Below, piece by piece: positions 35,214 through 48,829 of a stretch of DNA of 64,000 nucleotides. Each line of letters opens with the position of its first letter. The first letter of the stretch is position 1. The stretch lies in contig NC_030685.2 of NCBI RefSeq assembly GCF_000004195.4, positions 55,582,516 through 55,646,515 on the forward strand. Reading direction: 5' to 3'. The position numbers were made by a program, and so were the translations under genes. Under the pieces are notes generated by a model. The model was not told the origin of the DNA, searched no databases, and saw nothing but the letters and a program-made list of their open reading frames with translations. The stretch comes from Xenopus tropicalis. Its lineage: Eukaryota; Chordata; Amphibia; Anura; Pipidae.

Positions 35214-38203
35214 GCCTTTTAATAATAAAGGCAAACTAAGCGCTGGCAAACGTTCTCTTTGTACACTTGTTTCCAGGTTTCTCTCTCTGTGACATCACAG
35301 TCTGCACTTGTTTCCCAGTTTCTCTCTTTGTGACATCACAGTCTGCACCTTCTGGGGCAATTAACCTCCCACCCCTGCAGGGGCAATTAACCGCCCACCC
35401 CTCAGAATAGTCATAGCACCCGATTCCCGAATAAGCCGCACGCTTTTACACCTCATTCATGGGTCTACGACAAACGGTGGTTAATTACCCCCTGCTGGGG
35501 CAATTAACCACCCACCCCTCAGAAAATTCATAGCACCCCATTCCCAAATAAGCCGCACGGTTTGACACCTCATTCATGGGTCTACGACAAACGGTGGTTA
35601 ATTACCCCCTGCTGGGGCAATTAAACTGCCCACCCCCTAGAAAAGTCATACCACCCCATTCCCGAACAAGCCGCACGGTTTGACACCTCATTCATGGGTC
35701 TACGACAAATGGTGGTTAATTGCCCCCTGCTGGGGCAATTAACACCACCCACCCCTTGGAAAAGTCATAGCACCCCATTCTCGAATAAGCCGCACGGTTT
35801 GACACCTCATTCATGGGTCTACGACAAACGGTGGTTAATTACCCCCTGCTGGGGCAATTAAGCCGCCCACCCCCTAGGAAAGTCATAGCAGCCCATTCCC
35901 GAATAAGCCGCACAGTTTGACACCTCATTCGTGCGTCCAGGACAAAAGGCTGTTAATTGCCCCCTGCTGGGGCAATTAAACCGCCCACCCCCTAGAAAAG
36001 TCATAGAACCCCATTCCCGAATCAGCCGCACGGTTTAACACCTCATTCATGGGTCTACAACAAACAGTAGTTAATTGCCCCCTGCTGGGGCAATTAAACC
36101 GCCCACCCCCTAGAAAAGTCATACCACCCCATTCCCGAACAAGCCGCACGGTTTGACACCTCATTCATGGGTCTACGACAAATGGTGGTTAATTGCCCCC
36201 TGCTGGGGCAATTAACACCGCCCACCCCTTGGAAAAGTCATAGCACCCCATTCCCGAATAAGCCGCACGGTTTGACACCTCATTCATGGGTCTACGACAA
36301 AATGTGGTTTATTGCCCCCTGCTGGGGCAATTAACACCGCCCACCCCTTGGAAAAGCCATAGCACCCCATTCCCGAACAAGCCGCACGGTTTGACACCTC
36401 ATTCATGGGTCTATGACAAATGGTTGTTAATTGCCCCCTGCTGGGGCAATTAACACCGCCCACCCCTTGGAAAAGCCATTGCACCCCATTCCCGAACAAG
36501 CCGCACGGTTTGACACCTCATTCATGGGTCTATGACAAATGGTTGTTAATTGCCCCCTGCTGGGGCAATTAACACCGCCCACCCCTTGGAAAAGCCATAG
36601 CACCCCATTCCCGAACAAGCCGCACGGTTTGACACCTCATTCATGGGTCTATGACAAATGGTTGTTAATTGCCCCCTGCTGGGGCAATTAACACCGCCCA
36701 CCCCTTGGAAAAGCCATTGCACCCCATTCCCGAACAAGCCGCATGGTTTGACACCTCATTCATGGGTCTATGACAAATGGTTGTTAATTGCCCCCTGCTG
36801 GGGCAATTAACACCGCCCACCCCTTGGAAAAGCCATAGCACCCCATTCCCGAATAAGCCGCACGGTTTGACACCTCATTCATGGGTCTACAACAAAATGT
36901 GGTTTATTGCCCCCTGCTGGGGCAATTAACACCGCCCACCCCTTGGAAAAGCCATAGCACCCCATTCCCGAACAAGCCGCACGGTTTGACACCTCATTCA
37001 TGGGTCTATGACAAATGGTTGTTAATTGCCCCCTGCTGGGGCAATTAACACCGCCCACCCCTTGGAAAAGCCATAGCACCCCATTCCCGAACAAGCCGCA
37101 CGGTTTGACACCTCATTCATGGGTCTACGACAAAATGTGGTTTATTGCCCCCTGCTGGGGCAATTAACCGCCCACCCCTCAGAAAAGTCATAGCACCCCA
37201 TACTGGAGGCAAAATAATCCCATTGGGTTTCATTAATGTTTAAATTATTTTTAGTTGACTTAAGGTATGGAGATCCAAATTAAAGAAAGAAACTCCAGGT
37301 CCCGAGCATTCTGGGTAACGGGTCCCATACCTGTATCATAAATCGTGAGCTGCCCCTGAAAGTGCAAAATAGAGGATTTGTGGGGAAATGTAGCCATTGA
37401 AAAGGTCATAACGACAACCCATTTATGGGCCAAGCGGTCACCGGGACAGAGGGAGGTTAAGTGACTTCTGTCCAGGGGTCACAAGGGCGTAACCTGTGGT
37501 GAGGCATATTTCTAGCTATGGGGGGACTAGAAACTACTGGCTGGCTGGCTGGCATGCTTAAGGCGGGTGCCTTGACCACTAGGCTACGCTTGGCTCCTCC
37601 CACTTGTAGGATGTTTTTTTCGTCCGCCTGTCATCTTGGCAGTTGGCCTATCCTGACTGCCGACTGAATGAAATGAAGGATTGTAGCGCAGAGAGGGAAT
37701 GTTTTAGAAACGTGAAACTTACCACATTTGAAGAGGTTTAAAACCTGTGTCAGAAGATACCCCGCACGAGGGTATAAGTTTTACCCCCGGGGCAAGAGAG
37801 GTCCCCAAATTTGCCCCATTGACTAATAATGGGGATTGTGGCGAATAACTAGTTTGTCGTAGACCCATGAATGAGGTGTCAAACGGTGCGGCTTATTCGG
37901 GAATGGGGGGCTATGACTTTTCTGAGGGGGTGGGCGGTTAATTGCCCCAGCAAGGGGGAAATTAACCGCCCATAGACTTAACATTGAGACCCCAGCAGGG
38001 GGCAATTAACCACCGTTTGTCGTAGACCCACGAATGAGGTGTCAAACCGAGCGGCGTATTCGGGAATGGGGTGCTATGACTTTTCTGAGGGGTGGGCGGT
38101 TAATTGCCCCAGCAGGGGGCAATTAACCACCTTTTGTCGTAGACCCATGAATGAGGTGTCAAACTGTGCGGCTTATTCGGGAATGGGGTGCGATGACTTT
38201 TCT
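35214..38203 (+). repeat. Composite unit U13, type A (2990 bp)
   Basis: Transposon end 37199-37336, SINE 37411-37603, once-per-unit segment 37604-37851, reverse monomers 37852-38203. Carries 'gaccactagg' and 'tcgtccgcc', the combination also seen in the left block, rather than the 'gacaactagg' of later right-block units. Confidence 0.9.
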
Positions 38204-40514
38204 GCCTTTTAATAATAAAGGCAAACTAAGCGCTGGCAAACGTTCTCTTTGTACACTTGTTTCCAGGTTTCTCTCTCTGTGACATCACAGTCTGCACTTG
38301 TTTCCCAGTTTCTCTCTTTGTGACATCACAGTCTGCACCTTCTGGGGCAATTAACCTCCCACCCCTGCAGGGGCAATTAACCGCCCACCCCTCAGAATAG
38401 TCATAGCACCCGATTCCCGAATAAGCCGCACGCTTTTACACCTCATTCATGGGTCTACGACAAACGGTGGTTAATTACCCCCTGCTGGGGCAATTAACCA
38501 CCCACCCCTCAGAAAATTCATAGCACCCCATTCCCAAATAAGCCGCACGGTTTGACACCTCATTCATGGGTCTACGACAAACGGTGGTTAATTACCCCCT
38601 GCTGGGGCAATTAAACTGCCCACCCCCTAGAAAAGTCATACCACCCCATTCCCGAACAAGCCGCACGGTTTGACACCTCATTCATGGGTCTACGACAAAT
38701 GGTGGTTAATTGCCCCCTGCTGGGGCAATTAACACCACCCACCCCTTGGAAAAGTCATAGCACCCCATTCTCGAATAAGCCGCACGGTTTGACACCTCAT
38801 TCATGGGTCTACGACAAACGGTGGTTAATTGCCCCCTGCTGGGGCAATTAAGCCGCCCACCCCCTAGGAAAGTCATAGCAGCCCATTCCCGAATAAGCCG
38901 CACAGTTTGACACCTCATTCGTGCGTCCAGGACAAAAGGCTGTTAATTGCCCCCTGCTGGGGCAATTAAACCGCCCACCCCCTAGAAAAGTCATAGAACC
39001 CCATTCCCGAATCAGCCGCACGGTTTGACACCTCATTCATGGGTCTACAACAAACAGTAGTTAATTGCCCCCTGCTGGGGCAATTAAACCGCCCACCCCC
39101 TAGAAAAGTCATACCACCCCATTCCCGAACAAGCCGCACGGTTTGACACCTCATTCATGGGTCTACGACAAATGGTGGTTAATTGCCCCCTGCTGGGGCA
39201 ATTAACACCGCCCACCCCTTGGAAAAGTCATAGCACCCCATTCCCGAATAAGCCGCACGGTTTGACACCTCATTCATGGGTCTACGACAAAATGTGGTTT
39301 ATTGCCCCCTGCTGGGGCAATTAACACCGCCCACCCCTTGGAAAAGCCATAGCACCCCATTCCCGAACAAGCCGCACGGTTTGACACCTCATTCATGGGT
39401 CTATGACAAATGGTTGTTAATTGCCCCCTGCTGGGGCAATTAACACCGCCCACCCCTTGGAAAAGCCATTGCACCCCATTCCCGAACAAGCCGCACGGTT
39501 TGACACCTCATTCATGGGTCTATGACAAATGGTTGTTAATTGCCCCCTGCTGGGGCAATTAACACCGCCCACCCCTTGGAAAAGCCATAGCACCCCATTC
39601 CCGAATAAGCCGCACGGTTTGACACCTCATTCATGGGTCTACGACAAAATGTGGTTTATTGCCCCCTGCTGGGGCAATTAACCTCCAACCTTTGCTGGGG
39701 CAATTCACCGCCCGCCTCTAGAGAAGTCATAGAACCCCACTCCCGAATCAGCCGCACGGTTTGACACCTCATTCATGGGTCTACGACAAACGGTAGAAGA
39801 CAGAGAAACTGGGATTCAAATGCAGACTGTGATGTCACAATGAGAGAAACTGGGAAACAAGTGCAGACTGTGATGTCACAGAGATTAACTGGAACAAGTG
39901 CAGACTGTGATGTCACACAGAGAGAGAAACTGGGAAACAAGTCATGTTGGCAGTTGGCCTATCCTGACTGCCGACTGAATGAAATGAAGGATTGTAGCGC
40001 AGAGAGGGAATGTTTTAGAAACGTGAAACTTACCACATTTGAAGAGGTTTAAAACCTGTGTCAGAAGATACCCCGCACGAGGGTATACGTTTTACCCCCG
40101 GGGCAAGAGAGGTCCCCAAATTTGCCCCATTGACTAATAATGGGGATTGTGGCGAATAACTAGTTTGTCGTAGACCCATGAATGAGGTGTCAAACGGTGC
40201 GGCTTATTCGGGAATGGGGGGCTATGACTTTTCTGAGGGGGTGGGCGGTTAATTGCCCCAGCAAGGGGGAAATTAACCGCCCATAGACTTAACATTGAGA
40301 CCCCAGCAGGGGGCAATTAACCACCGTTTGTCGTAGACCCACGAATGAGGTGTCAAACCGAGCGGCGTATTCGGGAATGGGGTGCTATGACTTTTCTGAG
40401 GGGTGGGCGGTTAATTGCCCCAGCAGGGGGCAATTAACCACCTTTTGTCGTAGACCCATGAATGAGGTGTCAAACTGTGCGGCTTATTCGGGAATGGGGT
40501 GCGATGACTTTTCT
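38204..40514 (+). repeat. Composite unit U14, type B (2311 bp)
   Basis: Inverted minisatellite 39796-39942, four bases shorter than in other B units ('gagattaactggaacaagtg'), then once-per-unit segment 39943-40162 and reverse monomers 40163-40514. Otherwise standard. Confidence 0.9.
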
Positions 40515-43384
40515 GCCTTTTAATAATAAAGGCAAACTAAGCGCTGGCAAACGTTCTCTTTGTACACTTGTTTCCAGGTTTCTCTCTCTGTGACATCACA
40601 GTCTGCACTTGTTTCCCAGTTTCTCTCTTTGTGACATCACAGTCTGCACCTTCTGGGGCAATTAACCTCCCACCCCTGCAGGGGCAATTAACCGCCCACC
40701 CCTCAGAATAGTCATAGCACCCGATTCCCGAATAAGCCGCACGCTTTTACACCTCATTCATGGGTCTACGACAAACGGTGGTTAATTACCCCCTGCTGGG
40801 GCAATTAACCACCCACCCCTCAGAAAATTCATAGCACCCCATTCCCAAATAAGCCGCACGGTTTGACACCTCATTCATGGGTCTACGACAAACGGTGGTT
40901 AATTACCCCCTGCTGGGGCAATTAAACTGCCCACCCCCTAGAAAAGTCATACCACCCCATTCCCGAACAAGCCGCACGGTTTGACACCTCATTCATGGGT
41001 CTACGACAAATGGTGGTTAATTGCCCCCTGCTGGGGCAATTAACACCACCCACCCCTTGGAAAAGTCATAGCACCCCATTCTCGAATAAGCCGCACGGTT
41101 TGACACCTCATTCATGGGTCTACGACAAACGGTGGTTAATTGCCCCCTGCTGGGGCAATTAAGCCGCCCACCCCCTAGGAAAGTCATAGCAGCCCATTCC
41201 CGAATAAGCCGCACAGTTTGACACCTCATTCGTGCGTCCAGGACAAAAGGCTGTTAATTGCCCCCTGCTGGGGCAATTAAACCGCCCACCCCCTAGAAAA
41301 GTCATAGAACCCCATTCCCGAATCAGCCGCACGGTTTGACACCTCATTCATGGGTCTACAACAAACAGTAGTTAATTGCCCCCTGCTGGGGCAATTAAAC
41401 CGCCCACCCCCTAGAAAAGTCATACCACCCCATTCCCGAACAAGCCGCACGGTTTGACACCTCATTCATGGGTCTACGACAAATGGTGGTTAATTGCCCC
41501 CTGCTGGGGCAATTAACACCGCCCACCCCTTGGAAAAGTCATAGCACCCCATTCCCGAATAAGCCGCACGGTTTGACACCTCATTCATGGGTCTACGACA
41601 AAATGTGGTTTATTGCCCCCTGCTGGGGCAATTAACACCGCCCACCCCTTGGAAAAGCCATAGCACCCCATTCCCGAACAAGCCGCACGGTTTGACACCT
41701 CATTCATGGGTCTATGACAAATGGTTGTTAATTGCCCCCTGCTGGGGCAATTAACACCGCCCACCCCTTGGAAAAGCCATTGCACCCCATTCCCGAACAA
41801 GCCGCACGGTTTGACACCTCATTCATGGGTCTATGACAAATGGTTGTTAATTGCCCCCTGCTGGGGCAATTAACACCGCCCACCCCTTGGAAAAGCCATA
41901 GCACCCCATTCCCGAACAAGCCGCACGGTTTGACACCTCATTCATGGGTCTATGACAAATGGTTGTTAATTGCCCCCTGCTGGGGCAATTAACACCGCCC
42001 ACCCCTTGGAAAAGCCATTGCACCCCATTCCCGAACAAGCCGCATGGTTTGACACCTCATTCATGGGTCTATGACAAATGGTTGTTAATTGCCCCCTGCT
42101 GGGCAATTAACACCGCCCACCCCTTGGAAAAGCCATAGCACCCCATTCCCGAATAAGCCGCACGGTTTGACACCTCATTCATGGGTCTACAACAAAATGT
42201 GGTTTATTGCCCCCTGCTGGGGCAATTAACACCGCCCACCCCTTGGAAAAGCCATAGCACCCCATTCCCGAACAAGCCGCACGGTTTGACACCTCATTCA
42301 TGGGTCTACGACAAAATGTGGTTTATTGCCCCCTGCTGGGGCAATTAACCGCCCACCCCTCAGAAAAGTCATAGCACCCCATACTGGAGGCAAAATAATC
42401 CCATTGGGTTTCATTAATGTTTAAATTATTTTTAGTTGACTTAAGGTATGGAGATCCAAATTAAAGAAAGAAACTCCAGGTCCCGAGCATTCTGGGTAAC
42501 GGGTCCCATACCTGTATCATAAATCGTGAGCTGCCCCTGAAAGTGCAAAATAGAGGATTTGTGGGGAAATGTAGCCATTGAAAAGGTCATAACGACAACC
42601 CATTTATGGGCCAAGCGGTCACCGGGACAGAGGGAGGTTAAGTGACTTCTGTCCAGGGGTCACAAGGGCGTAACCTGTGGTGAGGCATATTTCTAGCTAT
42701 GGGGGGACTAGAAACTACTGGCTGGCTGGCTGGCATGCTTAAGGCGGGTGCCTTGACAACTAGGCTACGCTTGGCTCCTCCCACTTGTAGGATGTTTTTT
42801 TCGTCCGCCTGTCATCTTGGCAGTTGGCCTATCCTGACTGCCGACTGAATGAAATGAAGGATTGTAGCGCAGAGAGGGAATGTTTTAGAAACGTGAAACT
42901 TACCACATTTGAAGAGGTTTAAAACCTGTGTCAGAAGATACCCCGCACGAGGGTATAAGTTTTACCCCCGGGGCAAGAGAGGTCCCCAAATTTGCCCCAT
43001 TGACTAATAATGGGGATTGTGGCGAATAACTAGTTTGTCGTAGACCCATGAATGAGGTGTCAAACGGTGCGGCTTATTCGGGAATGGGGGGCTATGACTT
43101 TTCTGAGGGGGTGGGCGGTTAATTGCCCCAGCAAGGGGGAAATTAACCGCCCATAGACTTAACATTGAGACCCCAGCAGGGGGCAATTAACCACCGTTTG
43201 TCGTAGACCCACGAATGAGGTGTCAAACCGAGCGGCGTATTCGGGAATGGGGTGCTATGACTTTTCTGAGGGGTGGGCGGTTAATTGCCCCAGCAGGGGG
43301 CAATTAACCACCTTTTGTCGTAGACCCATGAATGAGGTGTCAAACTGTGCGGCTTATTCGGGAATGGGGTGCGATGACTTTTCT
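40515..43384 (+). repeat. Composite unit U15, B-to-A chimera (2870 bp)
   Basis: The first half carries B markers: 'acggtggttaattgcccc' before the 'aagccgccc' monomer at ~41141, and 'acggtttgacacc' before the 'gggtctacaacaaacagtag' monomer at ~41334, where A units have 'ttaattacccc' and 'ggtttaacacc'. The second half has an A-type monomer run and then the transposon end 42380-42517, SINE 42592-42784 and 'tataag' variant of type A, with reverse monomers from 43033. It is followed directly by another A unit, breaking the alternation. Unequal exchange between a B and an A unit explains this. Confidence 0.85.
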
Positions 43385-46374
43385 GCCTTTTAATAATAAA
43401 GGCAAACTAAGCGCTGGCAAACGTTCTCTTTGTACACTTGTTTCCAGGTTTCTCTCTCTGTGACATCACAGTCTGCACTTGTTTCCCAGTTTCTCTCTTT
43501 GTGACATCACAGTCTGCACCTTCTGGGGCAATTAACCTCCCACCCCTGCAGGGGCAATTAACCGCCCACCCCTCAGAATAGTCATAGCACCCGATTCCCG
43601 AATAAGCCGCACGCTTTTACACCTCATTCATGGGTCTACGACAAACGGTGGTTAATTACCCCCTGCTGGGGCAATTAACCACCCACCCCTCAGAAAATTC
43701 ATAGCACCCCATTCCCAAATAAGCCGCACGGTTTGACACCTCATTCATGGGTCTACGACAAACGGTGGTTAATTACCCCCTGCTGGGGCAATTAAACTGC
43801 CCACCCCCTAGAAAAGTCATACCACCCCATTCCCGAACAAGCCGCACGGTTTGACACCTCATTCATGGGTCTACGACAAATGGTGGTTAATTGCCCCCTG
43901 CTGGGGCAATTAACACCACCCACCCCTTGGAAAAGTCATAGCACCCCATTCTCGAATAAGCCGCACGGTTTGACACCTCATTCATGGGTCTACGACAAAC
44001 GGTGGTTAATTACCCCCTGCTGGGGCAATTAAGCCGCCCACCCCCTAGGAAAGTCATAGCAGCCCATTCCCGAATAAGCCGCACAGTTTGACACCTCATT
44101 CGTGCGTCCAGGACAAAAGGCTGTTAATTGCCCCCTGCTGGGGCAATTAAACCGCCCACCCCCTAGAAAAGTCATAGAACCCCATTCCCGAATCAGCCGC
44201 ACGGTTTAACACCTCATTCATGGGTCTACAACAAACAGTAGTTAATTGCCCCCTGCTGGGGCAATTAAACCGCCCACCCCCTAGAAAAGTCATACCACCC
44301 CATTCCCGAACAAGCCGCACGGTTTGACACCTCATTCATGGGTCTACGACAAATGGTGGTTAATTGCCCCCTGCTGGGGCAATTAACACCGCCCACCCCT
44401 TGGAAAAGTCATAGCACCCCATTCCCGAATAAGCCGCACGGTTTGACACCTCATTCATGGGTCTACGACAAAATGTGGTTTATTGCCCCCTGCTGGGGCA
44501 ATTAACACCGCCCACCCCTTGGAAAAGCCATAGCACCCCATTCCCGAACAAGCCGCACGGTTTGACACCTCATTCATGGGTCTATGACAAATGGTTGTTA
44601 ATTGCCCCCTGCTGGGGCAATTAACACCGCCCACCCCTTGGAAAAGCCATTGCACCCCATTCCCGAACAAGCCGCACGGTTTGACACCTCATTCATGGGT
44701 CTATGACAAATGGTTGTTAATTGCCCCCTGCTGGGGCAATTAACACCGCCCACCCCTTGGAAAAGCCATAGCACCCCATTCCCGAACAAGCCGCACGGTT
44801 TGACACCTCATTCATGGGTCTATGACAAATGGTTGTTAATTGCCCCCTGCTGGGGCAATTAACACCGCCCACCCCTTGGAAAAGCCATTGCACCCCATTC
44901 CCGAACAAGCCGCATGGTTTGACACCTCATTCATGGGTCTATGACAAATGGTTGTTAATTGCCCCCTGCTGGGGCAATTAACACCGCCCACCCCTTGGAA
45001 AAGCCATAGCACCCCATTCCCGAATAAGCCGCACGGTTTGACACCTCATTCATGGGTCTACAACAAAATGTGGTTTATTGCCCCCTGCTGGGGCAATTAA
45101 CACCGCCCACCCCTTGGAAAAGCCATAGCACCCCATTCCCGAACAAGCCGCACGGTTTGACACCTCATTCATGGGTCTATGACAAATGGTTGTTAATTGC
45201 CCCCTGCTGGGGCAATTAACACCGCCCACCCCTTGGAAAAGCCATAGCACCCCATTCCCGAACAAGCCGCACGGTTTGACACCTCATTCATGGGTCTACG
45301 ACAAAATGTGGTTTATTGCCCCCTGCTGGGGCAATTAACCGCCCACCCCTCAGAAAAGTCATAGCACCCCATACTGGAGGCAAAATAATCCCATTGGGTT
45401 TCATTAATGTTTAAATTATTTTTAGTTGACTTAAGGTATGGAGATCCAAATTAAAGAAAGAAACTCCAGGTCCCGAGCATTCTGGGTAACGGGTCCCATA
45501 CCTGTATCATAAATCGTGAGCTGCCCCTGAAAGTGCAAAATAGAGGATTTGTGGGGAAATGTAGCCATTGAAAAGGTCATAACGACAACCCATTTATGGG
45601 CCAAGCGGTCACCGGGACAGAGGGAGGTTAAGTGACTTCTGTCCAGGGGTCACAAGGGCGTAACCTGTGGTGAGGCATATTTCTAGCTATGGGGGGACTA
45701 GAAACTACTGGCTGGCTGGCTGGCATGCTTAAGGCGGGTGCCTTGACAACTAGGCTACGCTTGGCTCCTCCCACTTGTAGGATGTTTTTTTCGTCCGCCT
45801 GTCATCTTGGCAGTTGGCCTATCCTGACTGCCGACTGAATGAAATGAAGGATTGTAGCGCAGAGAGGGAATGTTTTAGAAACGTGAAACTTACCACATTT
45901 GAAGAGGTTTAAAACCTGTGTCAGAAGATACCCCGCACGAGGGTATAAGTTTTACCCCCGGGGCAAGAGAGGTCCCCAAATTTGCCCCATTGACTAATAA
46001 TGGGGATTGTGGCGAATAACTAGTTTGTCGTAGACCCATGAATGAGGTGTCAAACGGTGCGGCTTATTCGGGAATGGGGGGCTATGACTTTTCTGAGGGG
46101 GTGGGCGGTTAATTGCCCCAGCAAGGGGGAAATTAACCGCCCATAGACTTAACATTGAGACCCCAGCAGGGGGCAATTAACCACCGTTTGTCGTAGACCC
46201 ACGAATGAGGTGTCAAACCGAGCGGCGTATTCGGGAATGGGGTGCTATGACTTTTCTGAGGGGTGGGCGGTTAATTGCCCCAGCAGGGGGCAATTAACCA
46301 CCTTTTGTCGTAGACCCATGAATGAGGTGTCAAACTGTGCGGCTTATTCGGGAATGGGGTGCGATGACTTTTCT
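43385..46374 (+). repeat. Composite unit U16, type A (2990 bp)
   Basis: Transposon end 45370-45507, SINE 45582-45774, reverse monomers 46023-46374. First unit of the exact 5305 bp periodicity. Differs from U18 and U20 by 'tcgtccgcc' instead of 'tcatccgcc'. Confidence 0.9.
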
Positions 46375-48689
46375 GCCTTTTAATAATAAAGGCAAACTAA
46401 GCGCTGGCAAACGTTCTCTTTGTACACTTGTTTCCAGGTTTCTCTCTCTGTGACATCACAGTCTGCACTTGTTTCCCAGTTTCTCTCTTTGTGACATCAC
46501 AGTCTGCACCTTCTGGGGCAATTAACCTCCCACCCCTGCAGGGGCAATTAACCGCCCACCCCTCAGAATAGTCATAGCACCCGATTCCCGAATAAGCCGC
46601 ACGCTTTTACACCTCATTCATGGGTCTACGACAAACGGTGGTTAATTACCCCCTGTTGGGGCAATTAACCACCCACCCCTCAGAAAATTCATAGCACCCC
46701 ATTCCCAAATAAGCCGCACGGTTTGACACCTCATTCATGGGTCTACGACAAACGGTGGTTAATTACCCCCTGCTGGGGCAATTAAACTGCCCACCCCCTA
46801 GAAAAGTCATACCACCCCATTCCCGAACAAGCCGCACGGTTTGACACCTCATTCATGGGTCTACGACAAATGGTGGTTAATTGCCCCCTGCTGGGGCAAT
46901 TAACACCACCCACCCCTTGGAAAAGTCATAGCACCCCATTCTCGAATAAGCCGCACGGTTTGACACCTCATTCATGGGTCTACGACAAACGGTGGTTAAT
47001 TGCCCCCTGCTGGGGCAATTAAGCCGCCCACCCCCTAGGAAAGTCATAGCAGCCCATTCCCGAATAAGCCGCACAGTTTGACACCTCATTCGTGCGTCCA
47101 GGACAAAAGGCTGTTAATTGCCCCCTGCTGGGGCAATTAAACCGCCCACCCCCTAGAAAAGTCATAGAACCCCATTCCCGAATCAGCCGCACGGTTTGAC
47201 ACCTCATTCATGGGTCTACAACAAACAGTAGTTAATTGCCCCCTGCTGGGGCAATTAAACCGCCCACCCCCTAGAAAAGTCATACCACCCCATTCCCGAA
47301 CAAGCCGCACGGTTTGACACCTCATTCATGGGTCTACGACAAATGGTGGTTAATTGCCCCCTGCTGGGGCAATTAACACCGCCCACCCCTTGGAAAAGTC
47401 ATAGCACCCCATTCCCGAATAAGCCGCACGGTTTGACACCTCATTCATGGGTCTACGACAAAATGTGGTTTATTGCCCCCTGCTGGGGCAATTAACACCG
47501 CCCACCCCTTGGAAAAGCCATAGCACCCCATTCCCGAACAAGCCGCACGGTTTGACACCTCATTCATGGGTCTATGACAAATGGTTGTTAATTGCCCCCT
47601 GCTGGGGCAATTAACACCGCCCACCCCTTGGAAAAGCCATTGCACCCCATTCCCGAACAAGCCGCACGGTTTGACACCTCATTCATGGGTCTATGACAAA
47701 TGGTTGTTAATTGCCCCCTGCTGGGGCAATTAACACCGCCCACCCCTTGGAAAAGCCATAGCACCCCATTCCCGAATAAGCCGCACGGTTTGACACCTCA
47801 TTCATGGGTCTACGACAAAATGTGGTTTATTGCCCCCTGCTGGGGCAATTAACCTCCAACCTTTGCTGGGGCAATTCACCGCCCGCCTCTAGAGAAGTCA
47901 TAGAACCCCACTCCCGAATCAGCCGCACGGTTTGACACCTCATTCATGGGTCTACGACAAACGGTAGAAGACAGAGAAACTGGGATTCAAATGCAGACTG
48001 TGATGTCACAATGAGAGAAACTGGGAAACAAGTGCAGACTGTGATGTCACAGAGAGATTAACTGGGAAACAAGTGCAGACTGTGATGTCACACAGAGAGA
48101 GAAACTGGGAAACAAGTCATGTTGGCAGTTGGCCTATCCTGACTGCCGACTGAATGAAATGAAGGATTGTAGCGCAGAGAGGGAATGTTTTAGAAACGTG
48201 AAACTTACCACATTTGAAGAGGTTTAAAACCTGTGTCAGAAGATACCCCGCACGAGGGTATACGTTTTACCCCCGGGGCAAGAGAGGTCCCCAAATTTGC
48301 CCCATTGACTAATAATGGGGATTGTGGCGAATAACTAGTTTGTCGTAGACCCATGAATGAGGTGTCAAACGGTGCGGCTTATTCGGGAATGGGGGGCTAT
48401 GACTTTTCTGAGGGGGTGGGCGGTTAATTGCCCCAGCAAGGGGGAAATTAACCGCCCATAGACTTAACATTGAGACCCCAGCAGGGGGCAATTAACCACC
48501 GTTTGTCGTAGACCCACGAATGAGGTGTCAAACCGAGCGGCGTATTCGGGAATGGGGTGCTATGACTTTTCTGAGGGGTGGGCGGTTAATTGCCCCAGCA
48601 GGGGGCAATTAACCACCTTTTGTCGTAGACCCATGAATGAGGTGTCAAACTGTGCGGCTTATTCGGGAATGGGGTGCGATGACTTTTCT
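46375..48689 (+). repeat. Composite unit U17, type B (2315 bp)
   Basis: Inverted minisatellite 47967-48117, once-per-unit segment 48118-48337, reverse monomers 48338-48689. Has the 'ccctgttgggg' hairpin-loop variant near 46652, shared with U9, U10, U19, U21 and U23. Confidence 0.9.
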
Positions 48690-48708
48690 GCCTTTTAATA
48701 ATAAAGGC
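48690..48708 (+). repeat. Centre element, 19 bp hairpin (representative)
   Basis: GCCTTT, a 7 nt TAATAAT loop, AAAGGC. It lies exactly where reverse monomers meet the minisatellite and forward monomers in every unit, so it marks the symmetry point of the large inverted repeat. Also at 415, 3580, 6645, 9099, 11615, 17094, 20262, 23702, 25785, 28657, 30853, 35214, 38204, 40515, 43385, 46375, 51680, 53995, 56985, 59300 and 62588. Confidence 0.9.
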
Positions 48709-48829
48709 AAACTAAGCGCTGGCAAACGTTCTCTTTGTACACTTGTTTCCAGGTTTCTCTCTCTGTGACATCACAGTCTGCACTTGTTTCCCAGTTTCTC
48801 TCTTTGTGACATCACAGTCTGCACCTTCT

